DNA of 64,000 bases from Amycolatopsis pittospori (GTDB lineage Bacteria; Actinomycetota; Actinomycetes; Mycobacteriales; Pseudonocardiaceae), in assembly GCF_013870525.1 (NCBI RefSeq), contig NZ_JACBXD010000001.1, forward strand, positions 62,001 to 126,000, given 5' to 3'. A model generated the notes under the pieces. The model saw only the letters and a program-made list of their open reading frames with translations, searched no databases and was not told the DNA's origin. Below are positions 1-10,889 of the stretch, in pieces; position 1 is the stretch's first letter; each line of letters begins with the position of its first letter. Position numbers and translations under genes: made by a program.

Positions 1-705
1 CTTGCCGAGATACATCACCGCGACCCGGGTGGAAAGGTGACGAACAACGGAGAGGTCGTGTGCGATGAACACATAGGAAAGGCCGAATTCCTTCTGCAGT
101 TCACCGAGCAGGTTCATCACCTGCGCCTGGATCGAAACGTCCAGCGCGGAAACCGGTTCATCGCAGATGATGACCTTCGGCCGCAAGGCCAGCGCCCGCG
201 CGATCCCGATGCGCTGACGCTGCCCGCCGGAGAACTGGTGCGGATAGCGGTTGATGTGTTCGGGGTTGAGCCCGACGACGTCGAGCAGTTCCCGCACCTT
301 CGCCGCCCGCGATCCCTTCGGCGCCACCTCGGTATGGATCTCGAAGGGTTCGCCGATGATGTCGCCGACGGTCATCCGCGGGTTCAGCGACGTGTACGGG
401 TCCTGCAACACGATCTGGATCTCGCGCCGCAGCTTCCGCAGCCCCGCGCCTCGCAGCGCGAAGATGTCGCGGCCTTCGAACGTCGCGAGCCCGCCCGTCG
501 GTTCCTCCAGCCGCATCAGCACCTGGGCCAGAGTGGACTTGCCACAGCCGGATTCTCCCACCACGCCAAGGGTTTCCCCCGGCATGAGGTCGAACGAAAC
601 ACCGTCCACGGCCTTCACGTGGCCGATCGTGCGTTTGAACAGGACCCCGGCCCGCACCGGGAAGTACTTCACCAGATCCTGGACGCGCAGAATGGGTTCA
701 GGCAC
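1..705 (-). CDS. Oligopeptide/dipeptide ABC transporter ATPase, partial (DppF/OppF type)
   Basis: This ATPase powers the peptide-type importer encoded upstream. The reading starts at a GTG ([11 protein letters not shown]) and runs off the left edge, so the C-terminus is missing. Visible motifs are Walker [10 protein letters not shown] (about residues 50-58), the signature FSGGQRQR (about 160), Walker B with DEP (about 185) and the H-loop region AHDLSVV. The GTG start overlaps the end of the preceding ATPase gene by 8 bases, so the two are translationally coupled. Typical DppF proteins are 320-350 residues, and about 235 are present here. The peptide substrate is inferred from the family only. 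Confidence 0.9.
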   Translation of the reverse strand, partial: MPEPILRVQDLVKYFPVRAGVLFKRTIGHVKAVDGVSFDLMPGETLGVVGESGCGKSTLAQVLMRLEEPTGGLATFEGRDIFALRGAGLRKLRREIQIVLQDPYTSLNPRMTVGDIIGEPFEIHTEVAPKGSRAAKVRELLDVVGLNPEHINRYPHQFSGGQRQRIGIARALALRPKVIICDEPVSALDVSIQAQVMNLLGELQKEFGLSYVFIAHDLSVVRHLSTRVAVMYLGK

Positions 706-1690
706 GGCCGCTCACCACCTCGTCGGCGAAATGACACGCGCTGACCCGGCCGAATCCCAGGCTGTGCAGGGCCGGGCGCTCGGACTCGCACCGGGAATCC
801 GCGCGCTTGCACCGCGGATGGAACGGGCAGCCGGGTGGGATGTTGAGCAGGCTCGGCGGCAGGCCCTTGATGGTTTCCAGTGTCTGTCCTTTGAGGTCCA
901 AGCGCGGCAGCGAAGCCATCAGGGCCTCGGTGTAGGGATGCCCCGGGGACCGGAACAGCTCGGAGACGTCGGCCTGTTCGACGATCCGGCCCGCGTACAT
1001 CACCGCGATCCGATCGGCGACCTCGGCGACCACGGCCAGGTCGTGGGTGATCAGGATCAGTCCCATCTGGCGTTCGGCCTGGATCTCCGCCAGCAGGTCC
1101 ATGATCTGGGCCTGCACGGTGACGTCGAGCGCGGTCGTCGGCTCGTCCGCGATCAGCAGATCCGGGTCGAGCGCGAGCGACATCGCGATCATCGCGCGCT
1201 GCCGCATCCCACCGGAGAATTGGTGCGGATACTCGCGGATCCGCCGGGAGGCGGCCGGGATACGGACGATGTCGAGGAGTTCGATCGCCCGCTTTCGGGC
1301 GTCCTTTTTGGACATCCCGAGCCGGACGGTCAGCTGTTCCTCGATCTGGAACCCCACGGTGAAGACGGGGTTCAGCGCGGAAAGCGCGTCCTGGAAGATC
1401 ATCGCGATCCCGGCGCCCCGGATCTCGCGCCGCCGTTCCTCGGTGGCGGTGAGCAGATCCTCACCGCGGTACCGGACGGCGCCCCCGGTGACGACGGCGG
1501 GCGGGCTGTCGAGGATCCCCATCACCGTCTGCGCGGTGACGCTCTTGCCCGAACCCGATTCTCCGAGCACGGCGAGGGTTTCCCCGGCGTGCACGGAATA
1601 GTCGACGCCGTTGAGCACGGTCGCGACGCCGTCCGAAGTGCGGAATTCGACGTGCAGGTCCTCGACTTCGAGGAGCAGTTCGTTGGACAC
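698..1690 (-). CDS. Peptide ABC transporter ATPase (DppD/OppD type)
   Basis: First of the paired ATPases of a peptide/nickel-type ABC importer (330 aa, normal family length). It has Walker A GESGSGKS (about residues 44-51), signature FSGGMRQR (about 158), Walker B LLIADEPT, and the Cys-rich C-terminal segment GCPFHPRC that is typical of OppD/DppD C-terminal domains. It follows the permease gene by only 6 bases and overlaps the next ATPase by 8, so the permease and ATPase genes form one transcription unit. Paired heterodimeric ATPases are the rule in this family. The actual ligand cannot be told from sequence. Confidence 0.92.
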   Translation of the reverse strand: MSNELLLEVEDLHVEFRTSDGVATVLNGVDYSVHAGETLAVLGESGSGKSVTAQTVMGILDSPPAVVTGGAVRYRGEDLLTATEERRREIRGAGIAMIFQDALSALNPVFTVGFQIEEQLTVRLGMSKKDARKRAIELLDIVRIPAASRRIREYPHQFSGGMRQRAMIAMSLALDPDLLIADEPTTALDVTVQAQIMDLLAEIQAERQMGLILITHDLAVVAEVADRIAVMYAGRIVEQADVSELFRSPGHPYTEALMASLPRLDLKGQTLETIKGLPPSLLNIPPGCPFHPRCKRADSRCESERPALHSLGFGRVSACHFADEVVSGRA

Positions 1691-1696
1691 AGCCGA

Positions 1697-2650
1697 TCAC
1701 CGGGCCTTCGGGTCGAGCGCGTCGCGGATCCCGTCACCGAGCATGACGAACGCGAGCACGGTGACGGTGACGAACCCGGCGGGGAACAACAGCATGTGCG
1801 GGTTCACCCGGAAGTAGTCCCGCGCGTCGCTGATCATCACGCCCCAGGAGACGACCGGAGGCCGTACGCCCACGCCGAGGTATGCCAGCGTCGCTTCCGC
1901 GCCGATGAACGCGCCGAGCGCGATGGTCCCGTAGACCAGCACCGGCGCGACCGTGTTCGGCAGCAGATGCCGGAACACGATGCGCGGGGTGCTCGCGCCG
2001 AGCCCGCGCGCGGCCTTGACGTAGTCGAGCTGCTTGGCCACCAGCGTCGCCGACCGCATGATGCGCATCGCCACCGGCCAGCTCAGCGCCGCGATCGAGA
2101 ACACCACCTGCACGATGATGGTGACCGCGCCGGGATTCGTACCGGGGGCGTTGAACGTGGTCAGGATGACGATCGCGCCGAGCACGAACGGCAGCGCCGC
2201 GAAGATGTCGCCGATCCGGGAGAACAGGCTGTCGACGAGACGGCCGTAGTACCCGGCGATGATCCCGACGATCGAACCGATCAGGATCGTCAGCACCGTC
2301 GCGAACACGCCGACCAGCAGCGACGCCCGCGCGCCGTGGATGGTCCGCGCGTAGACGTCGTAACCCTGGTTGTCGTAACCGAACCAGGCGTCCGCGGACG
2401 GACCCTCGTTGGCGTGGGTCAGATCGCTGAACCCGGCCGGACGCGAACTGAACAGATCGGGCGCGATCGCGATGAGCACGACGAGCGCGATGATGGCGGC
2501 GGAAATGATGAAGGAAGGCCTGCGGCGCAGCATCCGCCAGGCGTCGCCACCGAGACTGCGTGGCTTGTGCGCCAGCGCGGAATCGTCGGCGACGCCGGCG
2601 GCCGCGACGTCCACGGAGGACACGCCGCCGGCCACATTGGGGTCAGTCAT
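1697..2650 (-). CDS. Peptide ABC transporter permease (DppC/OppC type)
   Basis: Inner-membrane permease subunit of the peptide importer, 317 aa. It has a cytoplasmic N-terminus of about 45 residues, a first membrane helix (IISAAIIALVVLIAI), an extracytoplasmic segment, then a cluster of helices with the EAA-like loop (residues near GLGASTPRIVFRHLLPN) that contacts the ATPases. The start overlaps the upstream permease gene by 8 bases. DppC proteins carry this long N-terminal region before helix 1 and six helices overall, which fits. Co-transcribed with the ATPases downstream. Confidence 0.92.
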   Translation of the reverse strand: MTDPNVAGGVSSVDVAAAGVADDSALAHKPRSLGGDAWRMLRRRPSFIISAAIIALVVLIAIAPDLFSSRPAGFSDLTHANEGPSADAWFGYDNQGYDVYARTIHGARASLLVGVFATVLTILIGSIVGIIAGYYGRLVDSLFSRIGDIFAALPFVLGAIVILTTFNAPGTNPGAVTIIVQVVFSIAALSWPVAMRIMRSATLVAKQLDYVKAARGLGASTPRIVFRHLLPNTVAPVLVYGTIALGAFIGAEATLAYLGVGVRPPVVSWGVMISDARDYFRVNPHMLLFPAGFVTVTVLAFVMLGDGIRDALDPKAR

Positions 2651-3569
2651 AACGGATCCTCGGGTCGAGAACGGCGTAGAGCAGGTCGACGATGAGACTC
2701 ACCAGCAGGTAGACCACCACCAGCAGGACGACGACGCCGGTGACGGTGGCGCCCTCCCGGTTCTGGATACCGCGGAAGATGAGCCCGCCGATGCCGTTGA
2801 TGTTGAACACGCCTTCGGTGACGATGGCCCCGCCCATGAGCGCACCGATGTCGGTGCCGATGAAGGTCAGCACCGGGATCACCGAGTTGCGGAGCAGGTG
2901 CACCCCGACGACGCGGCTGCGCGGCTGCCCTTTCGCGACGGCCGTGCGGACGTAGTCGGCGTGCCGGTTCTCGGCGATGCTCGTTCTGGTCAACCGGGCG
3001 ATATAGGCCATCGACAAACTGCCCAGCGCGATTCCGGGCACGATCAGTTCGCCGATCGTGGCGTCCTCGGAGACGCTCGCGTCGATGAGGCCCAGTTCCG
3101 AACCCAGGATGATCTGCAGCACGATCGCGGTGACGAACACCGGGATCGAGATCAGGAACGTGGTGGACATCAGCACGAGGTTGTCGAGGAAACCCTTGCC
3201 GCGCAGGCCGGTCAGGATGCCGGCGGAGAGGCCGATGATCGCTTCGATGGCCACCGCGATGAGGGCCAGCCGGACGGTCACCGGATAGGCGTTCCCGATC
3301 AGCTCGCCGACCGAGACACCGTTGAAGGTCTCGCCCCAGTCGCCGGTGAACAGGTTGCCGAGGTATTTGAAGTACTGGACGAAGATCGAATCGTCGAGAT
3401 TGAACTTCGCGGTCATCATCTCGATGTACGCGGGCGGGCAGGCGACCTGACCGCATTTGCCGGCGAACGGGTCGCCGGGCACCGCCCACACGAGGGCGTA
3501 GATGAGGAAAGTGGTGCCGAAGAAGACCGGGATCAGTTGGAGCAGCCGACGGAGGATGTACTGGGACAT
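2643..3569 (-). CDS. Peptide ABC transporter permease (DppB/OppB type)
   Basis: Second permease subunit, 308 aa. It begins with the classic DppB N-terminus (MSQYILRRLLQLIPVFFGTT) and contains the periplasmic loop with PGDPF. The binding-protein-dependent transport domain holds an EAA-type loop (YVRTAVAKGQPRSRVVGVHLLRN). Six membrane helices are apparent. It lies downstream of the solute-binding protein and is separated from it by a strong hairpin, so expression of the membrane part is probably reduced relative to the binding protein. Confidence 0.92.
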   Translation of the reverse strand: MSQYILRRLLQLIPVFFGTTFLIYALVWAVPGDPFAGKCGQVACPPAYIEMMTAKFNLDDSIFVQYFKYLGNLFTGDWGETFNGVSVGELIGNAYPVTVRLALIAVAIEAIIGLSAGILTGLRGKGFLDNLVLMSTTFLISIPVFVTAIVLQIILGSELGLIDASVSEDATIGELIVPGIALGSLSMAYIARLTRTSIAENRHADYVRTAVAKGQPRSRVVGVHLLRNSVIPVLTFIGTDIGALMGGAIVTEGVFNINGIGGLIFRGIQNREGATVTGVVVLLVVVYLLVSLIVDLLYAVLDPRIRYD

Positions 3570-3612
3570 GGGCGTGCCGTCCTGAGATCGCGTGGTGGGA
3601 GCTGGGGGTCCG

Positions 3613-3650
3613 GCCGGCCGTGAGCGGTGTTCCTCCCGCTCACGGCCGGC
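3613..3650 (-). terminator. Hairpin between binding-protein and permease genes (partial terminator/attenuator)
   Basis: A perfect 15-bp stem (3613-3627 paired with 3636-3650, 8-nt loop) follows the binding-protein stop codon on the minus strand and precedes the permease gene. Such intercistronic hairpins often stabilise the abundant binding-protein mRNA and reduce read-through into membrane genes. No U-tract follows, which is normal for high-GC actinomycetes. Confidence 0.6.
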
Positions 3651-3662
3651 TCAACCACGCGA

Positions 3663-5279
3663 TTACTTGGCGGCGACCTCGATGGACGAGTAGTCCGCGA
3701 GACGACCGAAGTCGAGCTTCGCCACCTTCAAGCGGTTCGACTTGCCGCCGACACCCTTCTCCTCCCACACCGGGATCTGCGGGAGGTCCTTCGCGATCAG
3801 GTCCTCGGCCTGCTGGTACAGCTTGATCGCGGCCGCCTTGTCGGCGGTCTGGTCAGCCTGGTTCAGCAGCGCGTCGACGGCCGGGTTGTTGTACGTCGAG
3901 TCGTTCGACGAACCGGAGCTCTTGTAGCGCGGGTTCAGGTAGTTCTCGATCGACGGGTAGTCGGCCGACCAGTCCGAGCGGCCCATGCCGGTCAGCTGCC
4001 TGCCGTTGACGATGCTGCGCCACTGGCCGAAGTCGGTCGCCGGGACGAAGTCGCATTCGACGCCGAGCGCGTTCTTGATGCTGTTGCACGCCGCGACCAG
4101 CGGTTCCTTACGGCCGCCGTCCGCGTTCGACGCGATGGTCAGCTTGCCGGTGTAACCGGACTTCGCCCAGAACTCCTTGGCCTTCACCGGGTCGAACTTG
4201 CAGAATTCGCAGACACCGGGCCGGTAGCCCTCGATACCGCGCGAAACGTACCCGTCGGCGGGCGAATAGGTGTCGTTCATGACGGTCTTGACGATCTGCT
4301 CGCGGTCGATGGCCAGCGAAATCGCCTTACGCAGGTCCAGGTTGTTGTAACCCGGGACGTAGTACGGGATCGCGAGCGCGCTGATGCCGAGGAGGTTTCC
4401 TTCGACCAGCCGCTCACCGAGGTCGGTCTTGTACTTGCCACCGGCCTTCGCCGCCGGCGGGAGCGCCTCCATGAAGTCGAGGCGGTTGCTCAGCAGGTCC
4501 TGGTACGCGGTCTCCTGGCTGGTGTAGATGCGGACTTCCAGGTCCTTGAACTTGACCTTGTCCTCGCCCTGGTACTCGTCGAACCGGGTGAGCTTCATGT
4601 TCTGGTTGGGCGTGCGCGAGACGAACTTCAGCGGGCCGTTCCCGATCGGGTTCTTGGCGAACGCCTCCGGGTCGGCGAAGAACTTGTCGGGCAGCGGCGC
4701 GAAGGCGAGGTAGCCGATCTTGGTGGCGAACACCGAGAACGGGCCCTTGAGGGTGACCTGGAACTCGTAGTCGCCCACGACCTTGAGCCCGGACATCTCC
4801 TTGACCGTGGGCTCCTTGGCGCTGATCTCGTCGTAGCCCTGGATCTGCTCGAAGAACGACGCGTTCTGCATGCCGTTCTTGCCGTTCGCGCTGTAGTTCC
4901 ACGCGTCGACGAAGTTCTTCGCCTTGACCTCGGTCCCGTCGTGGAACTTCCAGCCCTTTTTGATCTTGATGTCGAAGACCTTGGAATCGGTCGTGGTGAT
5001 CGATTCGGCCATCAGGTTGTACGGCTCGGCGGTGTCGGATTTGTAGCCGACCAGCGCCGAGAAGACCGGCTTGAGGGCCTTGGACCCACCGAGTTCGTTG
5101 GTGTTCGCGGGAATCAGCGAGTTCTCCGGCTCGGTGCCGTAGACCGAAACCGCCGCGTTGGCGTCGGTGGCGCCGGATCCCTTGTCCTCGCTGGATCCAC
5201 CACCTCCACAGGCCGTCAGCAGCAGGGCCGCCGTGGCCACCACCGCCGTCGCTCCCCAGAACCCGCGTGAAGCCCGCAT
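3663..5279 (-). CDS. ABC transporter solute-binding lipoprotein (peptide family 5)
   Basis: Extracytoplasmic binding protein that captures the ligand for the importer. It has 538 aa, with a lipoprotein signal (basic start, hydrophobic stretch, lipobox LTAC and acylated Cys at about residue 24) followed by a Gly/Ser linker and a family-5 (DppA/OppA) domain. Family features include the region near GWKFHDGTEVKAKNFVDAW and the late segment with LYQQAEDLIAKDLPQIPVW. A good ribosome site (GGAGGGG) lies 3 bases before the ATG. It is the first gene of the transporter operon. Whether the ligand is a peptide or another small molecule cannot be decided. Confidence 0.93.
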   Translation of the reverse strand: MRASRGFWGATAVVATAALLLTACGGGGSSEDKGSGATDANAAVSVYGTEPENSLIPANTNELGGSKALKPVFSALVGYKSDTAEPYNLMAESITTTDSKVFDIKIKKGWKFHDGTEVKAKNFVDAWNYSANGKNGMQNASFFEQIQGYDEISAKEPTVKEMSGLKVVGDYEFQVTLKGPFSVFATKIGYLAFAPLPDKFFADPEAFAKNPIGNGPLKFVSRTPNQNMKLTRFDEYQGEDKVKFKDLEVRIYTSQETAYQDLLSNRLDFMEALPPAAKAGGKYKTDLGERLVEGNLLGISALAIPYYVPGYNNLDLRKAISLAIDREQIVKTVMNDTYSPADGYVSRGIEGYRPGVCEFCKFDPVKAKEFWAKSGYTGKLTIASNADGGRKEPLVAACNSIKNALGVECDFVPATDFGQWRSIVNGRQLTGMGRSDWSADYPSIENYLNPRYKSSGSSNDSTYNNPAVDALLNQADQTADKAAAIKLYQQAEDLIAKDLPQIPVWEEKGVGGKSNRLKVAKLDFGRLADYSSIEVAAK

Positions 5280-5536
5280 GTCCCCTCCAACTCTCGTCGT
5301 CGGATAGTCCGGCGGGCGCTGGTCGCGCCCTACCGCCCAGAAGGTGAGACGACGCTATGGGACACGTGAAGGCGATCACAGTGCGTTGGTGTTGCAAATG
5401 TGTGACGGTCTCCCGGACCACCCGGTTAGAGCACAACGTTGGTAGGAACAACGCTGCGCCGAATGGTCTAACCCGGACAGGAGGTCACCAAGTGATCACC
5501 GACAGAAATGGCTTCCTGTAAGAGAAAACGGCGTTC

Positions 5537-6490
5537 TCAGGCCAGTGACAGCGCGATCCCGTCGAGGATGTCGTGTTCACTGATCACGAGCTCGTCAGGA
5601 CCACCGCGAGTGGCGAACTGCTCGGCCAGTACCTGCACGATCACCGAGCCGCCGCCGATGACGTCGACCCGTCCGGGGTGGATCACCGGGTTCGCGGCGC
5701 GGGTCGCGTGGTCGGCGGTGAGCAGCGACCGCGCGACGCGGTCGATGTCGGCGTGCGAGAGCTTCGAGAGGTGGGTGCGCTCGGAGTCGTACTCGGACAG
5801 GCCCTGCGCCACGGCGGTCAGCGTCGTGACCGTCCCGGCGACGCCGATCCAGGTCTTCGCGGCCGAGACGTCCACGACGTCGAAAGCCTCGGTGAGCACC
5901 TTCGCGGCCAGCTCGCGGGCTTCGGCGATCTCGGCGGCGGTCGGCGGGTCGGACTTCAACGCGCGTTCGGTGATCCGCACGCAGCCGATGTCGACCGACT
6001 TCGCCGCGATGACCTCGGCCTTGCGGCCGTCCCAGGTGCCGACGACGAGTTCGGTCGAGCCGCCGCCGACGTCGACGACCACGAAGGGACCGTCGTCCGG
6101 GTCCTGCTCGCCGACGGCGCCGGTGAACGACAACCGCGCCTCTTCGTCGCCGCTGATGACCTCGGCCTCGGTACCGAGCACCTCGCGCGTCATCGCGAAG
6201 AACTCGTCGCGGTTGCTCGCGTCACGGGTCGCCGACGTCGCGACCATGCGGACCTTCTCGACGCCTTTGCGACGCGCGGCGATCGTGTAGTCGGCCAGCG
6301 CCTTGCGGGTGCGTTCGAGCGCCTCGGGCGCCAGCTTGCCGGTGGCGTCCACGCCCTGGCCGAGGCGGACGATCCGCATCTCGCGGTGCAGGTCGCGCAG
6401 GTCGACCGTCCCGTCGTGACGCGGGGTCAGCTCGGCGACGAGCAGGCGGATGGAGTTCGTTCCACAGTCGATCGCGGCAACACGAGGCAT
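5537..6490 (-). CDS. ppx: Exopolyphosphatase / guanosine pentaphosphate phosphohydrolase family (Ppx/GppA)
   Basis: Hydrolyses terminal phosphate from polyphosphate and/or pppGpp in the cytoplasm. The 317-aa protein starts MPRVAAIDCGTNSIRLLV. The phosphate-1 loop DCGTNS, the acidic GDEEARLSF region and the phosphate-2 loop VDVGGGSTELV identify the ASKHA-fold Ppx/GppA family. The length matches the short actinobacterial Ppx (M. tuberculosis Ppx1/Ppx2 type, lacking the C-terminal HD domain). The frame stays open upstream to 6727, but that part overlaps the transglycosylase tail and lacks family similarity, so the internal ATG is chosen. It is the last gene of the eno-ftsB-DUF501 neighbourhood. 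Confidence 0.93.
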   Translation of the reverse strand: MPRVAAIDCGTNSIRLLVAELTPRHDGTVDLRDLHREMRIVRLGQGVDATGKLAPEALERTRKALADYTIAARRKGVEKVRMVATSATRDASNRDEFFAMTREVLGTEAEVISGDEEARLSFTGAVGEQDPDDGPFVVVDVGGGSTELVVGTWDGRKAEVIAAKSVDIGCVRITERALKSDPPTAAEIAEARELAAKVLTEAFDVVDVSAAKTWIGVAGTVTTLTAVAQGLSEYDSERTHLSKLSHADIDRVARSLLTADHATRAANPVIHPGRVDVIGGGSVIVQVLAEQFATRGGPDELVISEHDILDGIALSLA

Positions 6491-6567
6491 GCCCAGGAGA
6501 TTACAGCGGAGCGAAGCTTCTCCGTCGAGGGTGGCGGTGGGGGCCCGGGCGGCTTGGACAGTGCCGA

Positions 6568-7731
6568 TCAGGTGGGTGGGGTGCTGCCGCTCGTCGACGG
6601 CACCGTCGTTGTCGTTGTGGTCGTCGTCGGCGACGAACAGGTCGTCGGCGGCGCCGAGGGCGAGGTAGACGTCGACGGGTTGGTGGTCGGAGTCGGGATC
6701 GTCTCCGTCACGGTGGCCGTCGGGCACTGCGGCGGCTTCGAGCTGGTCGTCGGTGGTTTCGACGACGAGGACGAACTATTCGACGGCGGCAGCGAACTCG
6801 ACGGCGGCGGTGTCACCGAACCCGGCGGTGTCGACGGCACCGGAGGCGGCGGAACCGAGGCGGGCGGCGGAGCGGCCGCGGCGTTCGGCGCGCCGATGGG
6901 CACCTTGCTGTCCGGCGTCGGCAGCACTCCCGTGCGATAGGCCTCGGCCCAGATCAGCACGGTGTTCACGTAGGTGTCGGAGTTGTTGTAGCGGAACACC
7001 GCCGCGCGCAACTGGTCCGGTTTGGACAGATCCAGGCCACCCGAGCACAGGTAGCGGCCGGTGCCCAGCGCGGCATCGAAGATGTTGTTCGGATTGGACT
7101 CGCCGTCGCCGTTCCCGTCGGAGGCGTAGCCGGCCCAGGTCGACGGGATGAACTGCGTCGGGCCGACGGCGCGGTCCCAGACCGTGTCGCCGTCGAATTT
7201 GCCGCCGTCGGTGTCCGGGATGGCCGCGAACGGCCCGGCGCCGTTGAGCTGCGGGCCCAGGATGGGTTCCAGGGTGTTGCCCTTGGCGTCGACGAAACCG
7301 CCGCGCGCGTGGTTGGACTCGATCCGGCCGATACTCGCGATCAGTGCCCAGTCGATATGGCAACCGGGCTGTTCGGCGATGAGGATGTCGGCGGCCTTGC
7401 GGTACGCGGCGAGCGCGGTGACCGGGATGCCGAGCGGACCGTTGGGGAGTTCGTCCGCGGGGAGCGGGGACGGGGTCGGCGCGTTCGGCAAGCTGCCGTC
7501 GACGCCGATCTGCTGGACGAGCGGGTTCTTCGGGTCGTAGCCGCCGACGAGGGCGACGTTGTCGGAATGGATCGTGCTCGCCGTCGCCGCCCAGCTACCG
7601 GCACCGATGACCGCGGCGCAGGCCGGGACGATGGCGAGGACACCTCCGGTCACCGCGGCCAGCGTGCGATGCCGGAGACAGAGTCTGCGGACATGACCTG
7701 TCGCCGCGCCTGGCACGTGCCTCACGCGCAT
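6568..7731 (-). CDS. Secreted lytic murein transglycosylase with Pro/Ser/Thr-rich tail
   Basis: Cleaves peptidoglycan glycan strands outside the membrane. It has 387 aa: an N-terminal membrane anchor/signal (about residues 25-50), a transglycosylase (SLT/MltB-like) domain of about 180 residues with the putative catalytic Glu in IGRIESNH, and motifs AVGPTQFIPSTWAGY and YNNSDTYVNTVL. A disordered tail of about 100 residues rich in Pro, Ser and Thr includes a run of eight threonines. The gene sits between DUF501 and ppx, where I recall other actinobacteria having those two adjacent. M. tuberculosis carries LpqU, a similar enzyme, close to eno. Wall spanning is the likely role of the tail (inference). 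Confidence 0.85.
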   Translation of the reverse strand: MRVRHVPGAATGHVRRLCLRHRTLAAVTGGVLAIVPACAAVIGAGSWAATASTIHSDNVALVGGYDPKNPLVQQIGVDGSLPNAPTPSPLPADELPNGPLGIPVTALAAYRKAADILIAEQPGCHIDWALIASIGRIESNHARGGFVDAKGNTLEPILGPQLNGAGPFAAIPDTDGGKFDGDTVWDRAVGPTQFIPSTWAGYASDGNGDGESNPNNIFDAALGTGRYLCSGGLDLSKPDQLRAAVFRYNNSDTYVNTVLIWAEAYRTGVLPTPDSKVPIGAPNAAAAPPPASVPPPPVPSTPPGSVTPPPSSSLPPSNSSSSSSKPPTTSSKPPQCPTATVTETIPTPTTNPSTSTSPSAPPTTCSSPTTTTTTTTVPSTSGSTPPT

Positions 7732-7914
7732 ACCTCAGAACCCTCCCGGCGGATCACGCCCCGGCGATCCGTTACTGGTCCACCCCGAAAACCCAAACCT
7801 GGTGCACAGCCTGCCGCATGCGGTGACCGGTTTCACCCCATCGGGGAGACCAGTTGGTCGATAACGGGTGAATTAACCCACCTGGAGGAACTATCTGTGC
7901 AGCGGGGGTAGGTG

Positions 7915-8424
7915 TTACCCCTGGCAGTCGCCCGACGGCCAACCGTTCGCCTTGAGCAGCGCGAGGGTCTCGTCCCCGAACGGGTTCACGCCGGGTCCGG
8001 CGGCGAGCGTGTGCGCGAGGTGGACGTGGAGGCATTTGACGCGTCCGGGCATCCCGCCGGCGCTGACCTGGTGGCCGAGCGAGTCGATGGCGTCGCGTTC
8101 GGCGAGGTAGCTCTCGTGGGTCCGCTGGTAGGCCGCGGCCAGATCGGGGTCCTCCGCGAGCCGGTCGGTCATCTCCTTCATCACCCCGGTCGCCTCGAGC
8201 GTGCCCACCAGCGAAGTGAGCTTCGAGCACGTCAAGTAATAGAGCGTCGGGAAGGGTGTGCCGTCCTCGAGGCGAGGGCTGGTCTGCACGACCGACGGGT
8301 GACCGCTCGGGCAGCGCGCCGCGACGGCACGCAGCGCACGGGGTGCCCGGCCGAGCTGTTCCGCGATGATTTCGCGGTCGGCGTCGGTCACAGGCTCATA
8401 AGAAGACTTTTCCGCGCTGTTCAC
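7915..8424 (-). CDS. DUF501 domain protein
   Basis: Conserved actinobacterial protein of unknown function, 169 aa, cytoplasmic. It matches the DUF501 pattern I know: an N-terminal helix region ending QLGRAPRALRAVAARCPSGHP, a central YYLTCSKL segment, and a conserved C-terminal half with the GMPGRVKCLHVHLAH motif containing Cys and His residues that could bind metal. It lies 24 bases after the ftsB-like gene, in the conserved order eno, ftsB-like, DUF501, ppx. The context suggests a link to division or envelope metabolism, but no biochemical role can be given. Confidence 0.88.
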   Translation of the reverse strand: MNSAEKSSYEPVTDADREIIAEQLGRAPRALRAVAARCPSGHPSVVQTSPRLEDGTPFPTLYYLTCSKLTSLVGTLEATGVMKEMTDRLAEDPDLAAAYQRTHESYLAERDAIDSLGHQVSAGGMPGRVKCLHVHLAHTLAAGPGVNPFGDETLALLKANGWPSGDCQG

Positions 8425-8448
8425 GCCGTCAAGGCTAACCGGGGAGCT

Positions 8449-8991
8449 TCAGCCGCCCGCGACCTGATCCCACAGCTTCTCGTACCAGGAGCCTTCGGGC
8501 ACCGGCTGCTGACCTTGCGGCTGTCCCTGCTCGGGCGCCTTGTCCTCGGGCAACTGCACGATGTATGGCGTCTCGCCGGGCTTCACGAAACCGAAGCGTT
8601 TGCGGGCTTCGGCCTCGATCTGGGCGGGGTCGCTCAGCTCGGCCTTGCGCCCTTCGAGGTTGGCGACGCTCCGCTGCAGTTCGGACTGCAACTGCTGCTG
8701 TTCGGTCACCTCGGACTTCTGGGTGAGGTACGTGCGCAGCGGGACGGCGATGGTGAACGCGAGCGCGCACACCACGATCGCCACCACCGCGGCCCGGCGG
8801 GTGGTGGACATGCCGAGCACCTTCGCGGCGCCCGATGCCCGCTTCGCCGCCAGGCTGCGGCGAAGCCGGGTTCGGGCGCGAACCTCCGTCGTCGTGGTAC
8901 GCCGGGCGCGCTCCGGTCGGCGGCCCCTGCTGGAGCCACCGCCGTCCGCGCGCCCGCTACGACGGGTCCGCGCCCTCCCCCGGTCCGCCAT
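8449..8991 (-). CDS. FtsB/DivIC-family septum formation protein
   Basis: Bitopic division protein of the FtsB/DivIC family, 180 aa. A long basic cytoplasmic N-terminus (about 65 residues, many Arg) precedes one membrane helix (about residues 67-87). After it comes an extracytoplasmic coiled coil (QQQLQSELQRSVANLEGRK), then the family C-terminal motif with RFGFVKPGETPYIV. In the FtsQLB complex this protein links the septal synthase to divisome activation. The gene starts 6 bases after the enolase stop, so it is co-transcribed with eno, as in mycobacteria (Rv1024). Confidence 0.9.
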   Translation of the reverse strand: MADRGRARTRRSGRADGGGSSRGRRPERARRTTTTEVRARTRLRRSLAAKRASGAAKVLGMSTTRRAAVVAIVVCALAFTIAVPLRTYLTQKSEVTEQQQLQSELQRSVANLEGRKAELSDPAQIEAEARKRFGFVKPGETPYIVQLPEDKAPEQGQPQGQQPVPEGSWYEKLWDQVAGG

Positions 8992-8997
8992 AGCCGG

Positions 8998-10329
<1,332 letters not shown>

Positions 10330-10388
10330 CTAGCCGTCGGCGTCGTTCACCCGTTGGAGGCACGCGCCACATGCGCGCCGATGCGGAC

Positions 10389-10889
10389 CTACTCGGTGGG
10401 TGGTTCACCTGCACGGACTTCACGCCAGCCCGACGGAAGCTCGACGGTGTCGGAAAACTGCTGCCAGAAAGTCCAGCTGTTGCCGCCGATGTCCGACACC
10501 GTGAACACGCGGGCGCCGTAGGGCTGGTCCTGGGGCGCGTCGAGGTCGGCGTCGTCGCCGAGGGCGGCCCGGACCCGCTCGTACTGCGCGTCGGCGTCCG
10601 GGACGTAGACGATGTTCAGCTGGCCGACCGGACCGTCGACACCCTTCGCGTCCCAGTACTCGGGGCCGACCCCGGCCAGCTGGATCTTGGCGGGTCCGGC
10701 GCACACCGTGGCCTGGAACACCTCGCCGGAAGCGTCGGCGAAGCGGACCTCCTCGGTGAACCCGAACACCCTGACCAGCCACGCGACCGCTTCGGTCGCG
10801 TCGGCGTAGTAGAGGTACGGCGCGAGTCCGAGATAGCCCGGCTCGGGGCTGTCGGTGTCGGGGTGATCGGCGCTGTCGGCACTGCTCAT
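10389..10889 (-). CDS. VOC (glyoxalase/bleomycin-resistance fold) family protein
   Basis: Small cytoplasmic protein of 166 aa with a single vicinal-oxygen-chelate module. The pattern YLYYADATEAVAWLVRVFGF at the N-terminal strand/helix and DIGGNSWTFWQQ at the C-terminus is typical of PhnB/glyoxalase-like proteins. The start MSSADSADHP is chosen because the conserved fold begins about 22 residues later. An in-frame ATG six codons upstream is possible. The gene is divergent from the TPR gene that follows. Substrate unknown: many members are orphan dioxygenases or resistance proteins, and metal ligands cannot be assigned from the sequence alone. Confidence 0.8.
   Translation of the reverse strand: MSSADSADHPDTDSPEPGYLGLAPYLYYADATEAVAWLVRVFGFTEEVRFADASGEVFQATVCAGPAKIQLAGVGPEYWDAKGVDGPVGQLNIVYVPDADAQYERVRAALGDDADLDAPQDQPYGARVFTVSDIGGNSWTFWQQFSDTVELPSGWREVRAGEPPTE

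Noticed and set aside
251..2695. Long open frame (814 codons) on the plus strand antisense to the transporter genes
   Set aside because: Arg/Asp/His-rich shadow typical of GC-rich DNA opposite real genes. It lacks any domain, and the minus-strand genes have clear families.
6491..6727. N-terminal extension of ppx
   Set aside because: It lies opposite nothing known but overlaps the transglycosylase tail and adds a low-complexity Asp-rich stretch. The true start MPRVAAIDCG fits the family.
7732..7914. Riboswitch upstream of the transglycosylase
   Set aside because: It has GGGTGAA-like fragments and a CGGATC hairpin, but no consistent aptamer core could be assembled.
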